Origin: an uncultured bacterium
GTDB taxonomy: Bacteria > Actinomycetota > Coriobacteriia > Coriobacteriales > Coriobacteriaceae
DNA: 6,632 nt
Direction of reading: 5' to 3'
NCBI GenBank assembly: GCA_905215445.1
Contig: CAJMPZ010000077.1
Location: 1-6,632 of the forward strand
The notes below the pieces were generated by a model. It was given only the letters and a program-made list of their open reading frames with translations, had not been told where the DNA came from and did no database searches. Of the stretch, positions 1-6,111 are shown one piece after another. The position numbers and the translations under genes are program-made. Position 1 is the first letter of the stretch. Each line of letters begins with the position of its first letter.

Positions 1-20
1 GTTCGACGAACAGCCGATCG

Positions 21-44
21 TGTCAAATTTGGGCTAACAGAGCC
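21..44 (-). repeat. Left copy of a 24-bp terminal repeat, probably an insertion-sequence end
   Basis: Read on the minus strand from 44 down to 21, this begins GGCTCTGTTAG and ends TTGACA. It matches the plus-strand repeat at 6580-6603 at 21 of 24 positions; beyond 24 bases the two copies diverge. Imperfect inverted tips that share about 20-30 bp and then diverge are typical of the two ends of one insertion-sequence type. The GG-starting tip faces the window, so the element would lie to the left, outside it. Bases 1-20 would be subterminal element sequence and include a short palindrome at 1-11. No transposase is visible, so the family cannot be named. Confidence 0.55.
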
Positions 45-82
45 AAAGAAAAAGCCTCCACAGGTTTCCCCGCAGAGGCTTT
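45..82 (-). terminator. Rho-independent terminator of ftsH
   Basis: On the minus strand, an 8-bp perfect stem (AAAGCCTC paired with GAGGCTTT; plus positions 51-58 and 75-82) starts 12 bases after the ftsH stop. The interior can pair further as CGGG-GAAA-CCTG, which gives a GNRA-type tetraloop. The stem is followed by a T-rich run (TTCTTT at 50-45). This would end the tilS-hpt-ftsH transcript just before the left repeat. Confidence 0.8.
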
Positions 83-93
83 CGCTACAAGAA

Positions 94-2223
94 CTATTTG
101 TCGGCGTCGGTGTTGCCGTCAGCGTTGACAGCATTGCCATCACCGGCATCATCGGATGCGGCTTCGGCATCCTCCTGCATGGCCGCCTGCGCAAAGGCCG
201 CGGCATCAGCCGCCAGCTCCTCCTCGCTCATACGAGGCGCGCGCTTCTTGGTCGGCATGCCGGCCGCCTTGGCATTGCGCTCCTCCTTGGCCGCCAGGAT
301 ATCGCCCTCGCGCTCAAGGTAGGCATCCCACTCGTTGTCGAGCAGGGCGTTCACGGCGTCGCCTTCGACGGTCTCGCGCTCAAGCAGCACCTTCGCCATC
401 AGATCGAGCTGATCGCGACGGGCGTCCAGGATCTCGACCGCACGACGATGGGCCTCGCGCATGATGCGCTGAACCTCGATATCAATGCGGCGCGCCGTCT
501 CCTCGGAGTAATCCTGATGATCGGCATAGTCACGGCCCAGGAATACCTGATGCTGCGCCTCACCAAACACTTGCGTGCCCAGTTCCTCGCTCATGCCCAG
601 GCGCGTGACCATCTCGCGCGCCATCTTGGTCGCGCGCTCCAGATCGTTGCTCGCGCCCGACGTAATGTCATCGCACATGAGCTCCTCGGCAACGCGACCG
701 CCCAAGAACACGGCGAGCTCGTCGAGCATCTCGTTCTTGGTCTTGAGGAAGTGGTCCTCCTGCGGAAGCTGCAGCGTGTAGCCCAGAGCCTGACCGCGGC
801 TGACGATCGAGATCTTATGGACCGGATCGGAGTGCTCCAGGATGTGGCCCACCAGGGCGTGACCGCTCTCGTGGTAGGCAATCGTGGTGCGCTCGGCCTC
901 GGTCATCACGCGACCCTTGCGCTGCGGTCCGGCAATCACGCGCTCCATCGATTCCTCGACCTCGTCCATCGAGATCACGGAACGATGACGGCGAGCGGCC
1001 AGCAGCGCAGACTCGTTGAGCAGGTTCGCCAAATCGGCACCAGTAAAGCCAACGGTCATCTGGGCGAGCTTCTCAAACTTAACGTCCTCGTCCATCGGCT
1101 TGTTCTCGGCATGCACGCGCAAGATCTGCTCGCGGCCCTTCACATCCGGACGGTCGACCGTAACCTGACGGTCAAAACGGCCGGGACGCAGCAGCGCCGG
1201 ATCCAGAATGTCGGGGCGGTTGGTCGCAGCGATCAGGATGACCGACTCGCTTTCCTCAAAGCCGTCCATCTCGACCAGCAGCTGGTTGAGCGTCTGCTCG
1301 CGCTCGTCGTGGCCGCCGCCCAAACCGGCCCCGCGCTGACGTCCCACGGCATCGATCTCGTCAATAAAGATGATTGACGGAGCCTGAGACTTGGCCTCCT
1401 TAAAGAGGTCACGCACACGGCTGGCGCCGACACCCACGAACATCTCGACAAAGTCGGAACCCGAGATGCTAAAGAACGGCACGCCCGCCTCGCCGGCAAC
1501 GGCCTTGGCCAGCAACGTTTTACCGGTGCCCGGAGGGCCCACCAGCAACACGCCACGCGGGATCTTGGCGCCCAGCTTGCGATAGCGATCCGGATCGCTC
1601 AAAAAGTCACGGATCTCCTCGACTGCCTCGTCCACGCCGGCAACGTCCTCGAACTTGACCTTGGGACGCGTAGCCTCGTTGGTCTTGGCATTGGTCTTGC
1701 CAAACTGCATGTTCCTATTATTGGCGCCCATCATCTGGCGCATAAAGTAGAACATGATGGCGATCAGGGCAATCGTCGGCAGCACACTCATCGCCAAGTC
1801 GCCCCAAAAATCGGGGTCGTTGGTGTTGACGATGTACTTGGTGTCGGGGTGCTCCGCCATAAGCTCGGCAAGCGAATCGGAGCCGACATAGGTCGAGGAG
1901 AAGCTCTTGAGCTCGCTCGTATCACCCTTGTCCTTTTTCGTCTTCCAGTAATGACCCGCCACGCTTCCGTCTTGAACCGTATAGGTCAAATCTTCGACGC
2001 GATCCTGCTTAATGGCACTCACCATCTCGCTCGTCGCGAGCTTAACGGTATTGCTGGAGCTGGCAAAGCCGGAGCCCATGTTAAAGAAGGCGTAGCCCAG
2101 AAGCGCGCAAGCCAAAATAAAATACAGCCAGCCCGTACGCGTGGGCTTCTTGCCTCCGGGCATCCCCGGGATCTTAGGCTCCCGGGGAGTCTGGGAATTG
2201 TTATCGTTACGGTCGTCGGGCAT
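94..2223 (-). CDS. ftsH: ATP-dependent zinc metalloprotease FtsH
   Basis: This is a 709-residue, membrane-anchored AAA+ protease that extracts and degrades misfolded membrane proteins and some short-lived cytosolic regulators. The family works as a hexamer with its catalytic domains in the cytoplasm. Visible in order are a short Pro/Gly-rich N-terminus, membrane segment 1 (about 32-48), an extracytoplasmic domain (about 55-140) and membrane segment 2 (about 142-161). The AAA domain follows, with Walker A GPPGTGKT at 229-236, pore loop FVGVG at 262-266, Walker B IIFIDE at 284-289, and the second region of homology with arginine fingers R349 and R352. The protease domain has HESGH at 451-455 and the expected third zinc ligand D527. 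All key residues are present. After about residue 640 there is a charged, Ala/Glu/Asp-rich tail, a variable region in the family. The ATG lies one base after the hpt stop, which indicates the same operon and probable translational coupling. Confidence 0.98.
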   Translation of the reverse strand: MPDDRNDNNSQTPREPKIPGMPGGKKPTRTGWLYFILACALLGYAFFNMGSGFASSSNTVKLATSEMVSAIKQDRVEDLTYTVQDGSVAGHYWKTKKDKGDTSELKSFSSTYVGSDSLAELMAEHPDTKYIVNTNDPDFWGDLAMSVLPTIALIAIMFYFMRQMMGANNRNMQFGKTNAKTNEATRPKVKFEDVAGVDEAVEEIRDFLSDPDRYRKLGAKIPRGVLLVGPPGTGKTLLAKAVAGEAGVPFFSISGSDFVEMFVGVGASRVRDLFKEAKSQAPSIIFIDEIDAVGRQRGAGLGGGHDEREQTLNQLLVEMDGFEESESVILIAATNRPDILDPALLRPGRFDRQVTVDRPDVKGREQILRVHAENKPMDEDVKFEKLAQMTVGFTGADLANLLNESALLAARRHRSVISMDEVEESMERVIAGPQRKGRVMTEAERTTIAYHESGHALVGHILEHSDPVHKISIVSRGQALGYTLQLPQEDHFLKTKNEMLDELAVFLGGRVAEELMCDDITSGASNDLERATKMAREMVTRLGMSEELGTQVFGEAQHQVFLGRDYADHQDYSEETARRIDIEVQRIMREAHRRAVEILDARRDQLDLMAKVLLERETVEGDAVNALLDNEWDAYLEREGDILAAKEERNAKAAGMPTKKRAPRMSEEELAADAAAFAQAAMQEDAEAASDDAGDGNAVNADGNTDADK

Positions 2224-2224
2224 C

Positions 2225-2773
2225 TTACGAATAAACCTCCGGTTTCAAAATGCCCAGATACGGAAGGTTGCGATAGCGCTCGGCATAGTCGAGGCCGTAG
2301 CCCACCACAAAGGCATCGGGGCAATGGGTTCCAACATACTTGGGCGTGACGGCCGAGGTACGGTCCTCAACGTCCTTCCATAGGAAGGCGGCGACCTCCA
2401 GAGAAGCGGGCTTGCGGCTCTCGAGGTTCTTCATCAGGTACTTGAGGGTCAGGCCCGAGTCCAGAATGTCCTCGACGATCAGCACGTCGCGACCACGGAT
2501 GTCGATATCCAGGTCCTTAATGATACGCACGATACCCGAAGACTTCACACCGTCGCCATAGCTCGAAACAGCCATGAAATCGATGTTGGTCGGCAGCTCG
2601 ATCTTGCGCATCAGGTCGCCCATAAAGACCACGGCGCCGCGCAGGACCGCAATCAGTACCAGATCCTTACCCGCGTAGTCGCGAGTAATCTGCTCGCCTA
2701 GGCGAGAGACGATACCGTCGATATCCTCCTGCGTAAACAGAACCTTCTCGATATCCGGATGTTGAGAAGCCAT
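2225..2773 (-). CDS. hpt: Hypoxanthine phosphoribosyltransferase
   Basis: This is a 182-residue cytosolic enzyme of purine salvage. It joins hypoxanthine (and usually guanine) to PRPP, giving IMP or GMP and pyrophosphate. The length is normal for the bacterial family. Visible are the pyrophosphate-loop LRG at 44-46, the flexible catalytic loop starting SYGDG at 70-74, the PRPP-binding signature VLIVEDILDSG at 97-107 (acidic pair E101/D102), a purine-contacting lysine region around K133, and the C-terminal GYGLDYAERYRNLPYLG block at 158-174. The start is supported by GAAAGGG five bases before the ATG. It lies 147 bases downstream of tilS and one base upstream of ftsH. This gene order is common in Gram-positive bacteria. 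A possible internal promoter lies in the gap before it. The symbols hprT and hpt are both in use. Confidence 0.96.
   Translation of the reverse strand: MASQHPDIEKVLFTQEDIDGIVSRLGEQITRDYAGKDLVLIAVLRGAVVFMGDLMRKIELPTNIDFMAVSSYGDGVKSSGIVRIIKDLDIDIRGRDVLIVEDILDSGLTLKYLMKNLESRKPASLEVAAFLWKDVEDRTSAVTPKYVGTHCPDAFVVGYGLDYAERYRNLPYLGILKPEVYS
2236..2240 (-). promoter_or_regulatory. Shine-Dalgarno of ftsH inside the 3' end of hpt
   Basis: GGAGG on the minus strand lies 12 bases before the ftsH ATG, within the last codons of hpt. The spacing is longer than the usual 5-9 bases. With the hpt TAA only one base before the ftsH ATG, ribosomes finishing hpt could re-initiate on ftsH. Confidence 0.6.
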
Positions 2774-2829
2774 GACAACCCTTTCTTGTGCTTATCGCCC
2801 ACACACCGCCGTATGGACGCGAACTTCAC

Positions 2830-2859
2830 ATTCTAGCAGCGCACGGGGTATATTTTCCA
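2830..2859 (-). promoter_or_regulatory. Candidate promoter for hpt-ftsH
   Basis: On the minus strand, TAGAAT (2835-2830) matches the -10 consensus at five of six positions and has an extended TGC directly before it. A weak -35, TGGAAA (2859-2854, four of six), sits 18 bases upstream. Transcription would start near 2822, giving a leader of about 49 bases before hpt. This would let hpt and ftsH be expressed independently of tilS. It is called from sequence motifs only. Confidence 0.45.
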
Positions 2860-2920
2860 GCCCGTACGCCATCAGCGCGGGAATACCGTCAACGTCGCAC
2901 AGAATAGCTGGCGTGGGACG

Positions 2921-4462
2921 CTATTCCGCATCGACCACGCGGAGCAGATATGCCACGCGCGTTGCGGCCGTGCACTTAAAACGCTCGTCCGCGCGAACTC
3001 CGGCGACCCATACCACGGCACCTCCCGGAGCCGTTCTCACCACAGGAACGCCTGCGCGCTCAGAAACGGGAATACGAGCCTCGTTCAGCAGGTCTGACAC
3101 TTTCTTGCTTCGGCCGTTCATCCCCAACGGGCACATCACATCTCCCGGTGCGGGACCGTCCACCCACAGGCGCGCCAATCGCGCCTCGGCAGGGATCTCG
3201 CCACGCGAGCCCGCCAGGATCCGCTCACTATCGCTGTCGGCAAAACCCAGGGCAGCCGCGTCTACCAAAGCTGTCACTTCCCCGGCAGCCGCAAGCTCAC
3301 GGGCGCGGCGCACGATATCGCATCCCGGTTCAACGGCCATCGGCTCTGCGACCAGCACACGTCCCCCGCCCAACGGCAAACGACCGGGTACGGTAACCCA
3401 GTCCGCGACCAGGCCCTCGCGAGCCACCGGCGCCTTAAACGCCAGCATGCCAAACTCAATGCGTGCGTCAATCCCCGCCGGAAGCGTGACCGAGCCGGCG
3501 CCCTCGGCAACGCAGGAAAGGACTCGCTCCACATGTCGCATCTCTGGACGAGCGTCCGGATCGATGCGTTTAATCGCCAGTCTCACGATGCGCCGCGCGA
3601 TTACCACCTCAGCCGCGGCCAGTCGACGAGCGTCAAGGACCAGTGCACCCGCCGCCTCCTTACGCAGGCAGCTTCGGAACGCCTGTGCGGAAAGCTGGGA
3701 AAGAAAGGCATCCTCATCGCCTAAGATCTCGCAGGCGGCGCCAATCGTCTTACAGACGCTCGCGTTGCGCTGCGCCACCACCGGCATCACCCGATGGCGC
3801 ACATAGTTGCGCAAGTACGAAACGTCCTCGTTGCTTTCATCTTCACGCCACGGTTGACCATGCACCTGCAGATAGCCTACGAGCTCATCATGAGTCAGGT
3901 CGAGCAAGGGACGCACCACGATATTCCTCCGGCGAGGTATGCTCGATAGACCAGCGGGCCCCGAACCCTTAATCGCGTTCATCAAAAACGTTTCCGCGCG
4001 ATCCGAAGACGTGTGCGCGGTGCAGATACGAGCCGCCGTTCGCGGTGCCCCCGTCTGGGCGCAGAGCTCGCGAACATACCTTCGCGCCGCGGCATAGCGC
4101 ACCTCGCGGGCAGCCGCCTCGATATTGCCCGATTCATCATCAAAATAGGCATGCTCAACACACAGCGGTAGACCATATTGCGCGCAGAGCTCACGCACGA
4201 AGGCCTCGTCGCCATCGGATGCCTCCCCGCGCAGATGATGGTTCACATGCAGCACGTGCAGTCGCTCGCGCGCGATGGGGGCCACACCACGCCCATCCAG
4301 AATATCCAACTTTGATGTGCACGCCATAAGGAGCAAAGCCGTCGAGTCCGCACCACCTGATACCATGAGCACCACGGGGGCAGCCGTCTGCCGCGTTGCC
4401 AAGGCTTTATCATCAGCCCACGATGCAGCATGGTGTCCATAATGCTGAGATACCGTTGGCAT
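2921..4462 (-). CDS. tilS: tRNA(Ile)-lysidine synthetase TilS
   Basis: This is a 513-residue cytosolic enzyme that uses ATP to attach lysine to C34 of the CAU-anticodon isoleucine tRNA, so that it reads AUA codons; it is normally essential. The N-terminal PP-loop ATPase shows SGGADS at 35-40, HVNHHLRG at 72-79, the AHTSSDRAET block at 149-158 followed by KGSGPAGLSSIPRRR at 165-179, and the RPLL...EDESNED...LRNYVRHRV region at 184-225. The C-terminal TilS domain is visible from about 436 to 507 (PLGMNGRSKKVSDLLNEARI at 445-464, then a WVAGVRADERFK block). The protein is longer than the E. coli enzyme, mainly in the middle region. In the 149-158 block, where relatives usually have HxxDDQxET, this protein has S153 and R155. 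A strong AGGAGG six bases upstream fixes the start. It is the first gene of the tilS-hpt-ftsH run and diverges from walJ. Confidence 0.95.
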   Translation of the reverse strand: MPTVSQHYGHHAASWADDKALATRQTAAPVVLMVSGGADSTALLLMACTSKLDILDGRGVAPIARERLHVLHVNHHLRGEASDGDEAFVRELCAQYGLPLCVEHAYFDDESGNIEAAAREVRYAAARRYVRELCAQTGAPRTAARICTAHTSSDRAETFLMNAIKGSGPAGLSSIPRRRNIVVRPLLDLTHDELVGYLQVHGQPWREDESNEDVSYLRNYVRHRVMPVVAQRNASVCKTIGAACEILGDEDAFLSQLSAQAFRSCLRKEAAGALVLDARRLAAAEVVIARRIVRLAIKRIDPDARPEMRHVERVLSCVAEGAGSVTLPAGIDARIEFGMLAFKAPVAREGLVADWVTVPGRLPLGGGRVLVAEPMAVEPGCDIVRRARELAAAGEVTALVDAAALGFADSDSERILAGSRGEIPAEARLARLWVDGPAPGDVMCPLGMNGRSKKVSDLLNEARIPVSERAGVPVVRTAPGGAVVWVAGVRADERFKCTAATRVAYLLRVVDAE

Positions 4463-4468
4463 TTGCTT

Positions 4469-4474
4469 CCTCCT
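4469..4474 (-). promoter_or_regulatory. Strong Shine-Dalgarno of tilS
   Basis: A perfect AGGAGG on the minus strand lies six bases before the ATG ending at 4462. It confirms this start and excludes other in-frame choices. Confidence 0.85.
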
Positions 4475-4490
4475 CTATTCGTTCGCACCC

Positions 4491-4517
4491 ATTGTATCCT
4501 TTGGAATCTTATGTCTC
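4491..4517 (-). promoter_or_regulatory. Candidate tilS promoter in the divergent tilS/walJ gap
   Basis: On the minus strand, TACAAT (4496-4491, five of six to the -10 consensus) is preceded 15 bases upstream by GAGACA (4517-4512, four of six). The -35 spacing is short, so the -10 is the stronger half. The -35 would overlap the first codons of walJ, which means the two divergent genes may compete for polymerase. The leader before tilS would be about 20 bases. Confidence 0.4.
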
Positions 4518-5320
4518 GCCTGCACCTTCATATCCTCGGCAGTGGCTCTAAAGGCAACTGCGCACTCATCGAGGGCCCGCAGGGGCTCATTATGGTCGAT
4601 GACGGACTGTCTCGCCGCGAGACATTAAAGCGCATGGCAGAACTGGGGCTCTCGGCAGACAACGTCTCGGCTCTTCTCATTACTCATGAGCATAGCGATC
4701 ACATCAAGGGCCTCGATGTCTGGTGCAAGCACTGGCACGGCCCCCTCTTTGCCAGCAGGGGCACGCTTTCGTGCAAAGAAACCCTCGCACATCTACCCGT
4801 AGAGGAATTTGACCCCGGCGACACGCTTTCCATTGCCGGCATCCACGTGCAAACCTACTCAACATCACACGATGTCATCAATCCGGTCGGCTATCGATTC
4901 AATGCTCTCGATGATTCCATTGGGTTTGCCACCGACACCGGAGAGCTATCGAGCCAAGCCATGAACACCCTCAAAGATTGTCGAGTCCTCGCGCTCGAAA
5001 GCAACCACGATGTGGCCATGCTGCGCGAGGGAGAATATCCCCGCTTTCTTCAGGAGCGCATCCTGTCTGCAAGGGGACACCTCTCCAATGGTCAAGCCGC
5101 CGAAGCCGCGCGCGAACTTGTTACCGATCGCACCGAACAGCTCATTGCCATGCATATCAGCCAAGATAACAATCGTCCGAGCCTCACCGTTAAAAGCTAT
5201 GCCAAAGCTCTGGCCGCAACCCTGGATGACGAGGTCGGCAGCTCCGCAACCCTTCTCCAAGGATCGCGAAAACTCTCGATACGCCCTGCGAGTCAGTATC
5301 AGCCGGCAACCATTCAATAG
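4511..5320 (+). CDS. walJ: Metallo-beta-lactamase-fold hydrolase, WalJ/YycJ type
   Basis: This is a 269-residue protein with the family opening LHILGSGSKGNCALI at 6-20. The metal-binding THEHSDH (58-64) gives H59, H61, D63 and H64. H120 in STSHDV, D142 in ATDTGE, the LESNHD block (162-167) and H190 in GHLSN follow in the expected order. Family members are two-metal hydrolases; YycJ/WalJ is proposed to be a nuclease linked to DNA repair and to act near the WalRK cell-wall system in Firmicutes. The exact substrate here is unknown. The reading frame opens earlier, at 4430, but that extension would overlap tilS and precedes the conserved start, so ATG 4511 is chosen. The ribosome site is weak (GGA five bases before). 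It diverges from tilS and converges on hsp20. No walR or walK is in the window. Confidence 0.88.
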   Translation: MSRLHLHILGSGSKGNCALIEGPQGLIMVDDGLSRRETLKRMAELGLSADNVSALLITHEHSDHIKGLDVWCKHWHGPLFASRGTLSCKETLAHLPVEEFDPGDTLSIAGIHVQTYSTSHDVINPVGYRFNALDDSIGFATDTGELSSQAMNTLKDCRVLALESNHDVAMLREGEYPRFLQERILSARGHLSNGQAAEAARELVTDRTEQLIAMHISQDNNRPSLTVKSYAKALAATLDDEVGSSATLLQGSRKLSIRPASQYQPATIQ

Positions 5321-5328
5321 ACTGTCCT

Positions 5329-5380
5329 AGACAGCAAAAGGGGCCGAGAATCGCTTCCCAGCCCCTTTTGCTGTCTTTTA
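5329..5380 (+). terminator. Bidirectional terminator between walJ and hsp20
   Basis: A perfect 16-bp inverted repeat (arms 5329-5344 and 5361-5376) surrounds a 16-base loop. A T run follows on the plus strand (5376-5379). Each arm contains four A or four T next to a GGGGC/GCCCC core, so either strand gives a GC core followed by TTTT. It begins nine bases after the walJ stop and also faces the end of hsp20, which suits convergent transcription. Confidence 0.9.
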
Positions 5381-5402
5381 ATAGCGCAGAACACCAACGA
5401 AG

Positions 5403-5834
5403 TTAGTCGATGGAGATCTTCGTAACGTTCTTCTTCTCGACGATCTTGGGAACCGTAACGGTCAGGATGCCGTCAGCGTACTTAGCCGAGAGGCCCTCGC
5501 TCGAAGCGTCCTTTAGATACACGCCGCGCGTCGCGCTGTACGAGCTAAACTCCTTCTGCAGGAAGTTCTTGCCCTCGTTCTCCTCGTCCTCCACAACGTT
5601 CACGCTAATCGACAGGCGGCCCTCGTTAAGCTCAACGTCGATATCATCCTTAGCGACGCCGGTCAGATAGGCCTTGACCTCATAACCATCGCCCTTGTCC
5701 TCAACGTCAACGGGGAACGCCTTGGAAGCAATCGAGTTGTTTGCAAGATCGGTCATATCATCAAACAAATCGAACAGCGAGCTAGCAGAAGGACGAACGC
5801 CAAAAACCGAACGATAAGGAACCATGCTTGCCAT
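5403..5834 (-). CDS. Small heat-shock protein, Hsp20/alpha-crystallin family
   Basis: This is a 143-residue ATP-independent holdase that binds unfolding proteins in the cytoplasm and keeps them refoldable. An N-terminal arm (1-40) includes the hydrophobic SSLFDLFDDM. The alpha-crystallin domain (about 41-130) begins FPVDVEDKGDGYEVKAYLTG and ends with the hallmark AKYADGILTVTVPK (117-130, the A-x-x-x-x-G-I-L signature). The C-terminus carries the I-x-I oligomerisation motif as ISI at 140-142. The frame opens 11 codons earlier at 5867, but that ATG has no ribosome site, whereas ATG 5834 has AAGGAG eight bases upstream, so 5834 is preferred. The gene stands alone and converges on walJ. No clear CIRCE or HAIR operator was found; symmetric elements upstream are listed separately. 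It could be named hsp20 or ibpA-like. Confidence 0.95.
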   Translation of the reverse strand: MASMVPYRSVFGVRPSASSLFDLFDDMTDLANNSIASKAFPVDVEDKGDGYEVKAYLTGVAKDDIDVELNEGRLSISVNVVEDEENEGKNFLQKEFSSYSATRGVYLKDASSEGLSAKYADGILTVTVPKIVEKKNVTKISID

Positions 5835-5842
5835 GTTTACCA

Positions 5843-5848
5843 CTCCTT
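5843..5848 (-). promoter_or_regulatory. Shine-Dalgarno that fixes the hsp20 start
   Basis: AAGGAG on the minus strand lies eight bases before ATG 5834. It overlaps a small self-complementary stretch: AAGGA can pair with TCCTT just upstream. The alternative ATG at 5867 lacks any such site. Confidence 0.75.
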
Positions 5849-5900
5849 TTAAGGACTGCCGAGCCATCTTCTAGGTGACTGGGACTTCTTTTGACGCTCT

Positions 5901-5929
5901 TATATATGCCCACCCAGTGCTCATATATA
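5901..5929. promoter_or_regulatory. Inverted repeat upstream of hsp20, candidate operator
   Basis: TATATATG (5901-5908) and CATATATA (5922-5929) are perfect 8-bp arms separated by 13 bases. Their centres are 21 bp apart, about two helical turns. The element lies about 65-95 bases upstream of the hsp20 start, where a promoter or operator is expected. The arms resemble -10 boxes, but no convincing -35 partner is seen. It could be a repressor site or simply AT-rich promoter DNA. Confidence 0.35.
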
Positions 5930-6006
5930 CATCGACAATAAAGTTTTTTGAGTCCAGTACTATAAGCATATCTAAGCGTGTATGACTCAGGTTTTAGTAA
6001 GGTTAA

Positions 6007-6042
6007 GGTTCTTTGAACCAGAGCTTAAATAACAAGTATGTT
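6007..6042 (+). promoter_or_regulatory. Candidate promoter for the unknown 155-residue gene, with an overlapping palindrome
   Basis: TTGAAC (6013-6018, four of six to the -35 consensus) and TATGTT (6037-6042, four of six to the -10) are 18 bases apart on the plus strand. A perfect short palindrome GGTTC-TTT-GAACC (6007-6019) covers the -35 and could bind a regulator. A competing -10, TACAAT at 6067-6072, has no good -35 at normal spacing. Transcription from the first option would start near 6049. Confidence 0.3.
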
Positions 6043-6061
6043 CGCAGCTACAAATAACAAG
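6027..6061 (+). repeat. 10-bp direct repeat upstream of the 155-residue gene
   Basis: AAATAACAAG occurs exactly at 6027-6036 and again at 6052-6061, 25 bp apart start to start. The two copies flank the possible transcription start region. The function is unknown and chance is possible in this AT-rich stretch. Confidence 0.4.
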
Positions 6062-6070
6062 GGGCTTACA

Positions 6071-6103
6071 ATGAGCGCGTACACGTTGTTGGTAACGAGC
6101 TAA
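6071..6103 (+). CDS. Possible 10-codon leader peptide
   Basis: A short ORF reads MSAYTLLVTS and then TAA. AAGGGG lies six bases before its ATG, a better-placed ribosome site than that of the following gene. Its stop (6101-6103) overlaps the AAAGGG that would serve the downstream ATG at 6112, so translation of one could affect the other. It exists only if transcription starts upstream of about 6055. It is too short to judge coding from composition and is a hypothesis. Confidence 0.3.
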   Translation: MSAYTLLVTS

Positions 6104-6111
6104 AGGGCATC

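Noticed and set aside
448..1377. Long plus-strand open frame (309 codons) opposite ftsH
   Set aside because: It is antisense to conserved FtsH coding sequence, has no recognisable domain and reads as a compositional shadow of the real gene.
2772..3806. Long plus-strand open frame (344 codons) opposite tilS
   Set aside because: Its Arg/Ser/Ala/Thr-rich composition is typical of a shadow frame in GC-rich DNA, and TilS on the other strand is well supported.
4430..4510. 27-residue N-terminal extension of walJ
   Set aside because: It would overlap tilS and its ribosome site. The family's conserved sequence starts right after ATG 4511.
4946..5317. Minus-strand 123-codon frame opposite walJ
   Set aside because: It is antisense to the conserved metal-binding region of walJ, with no domain and no ribosome site support.
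5835..5867. Upstream ATG of hsp20 giving 154 residues
   Set aside because: There is no Shine-Dalgarno before 5867, whereas AAGGAG is ideally placed before ATG 5834. The extra 11 codons contain that site.
5944..5964. HAIR-like (HspR) operator upstream of hsp20
   Set aside because: One ACTCAAA half is present, but the other half matches poorly and the spacing is wrong (5 rather than 7).
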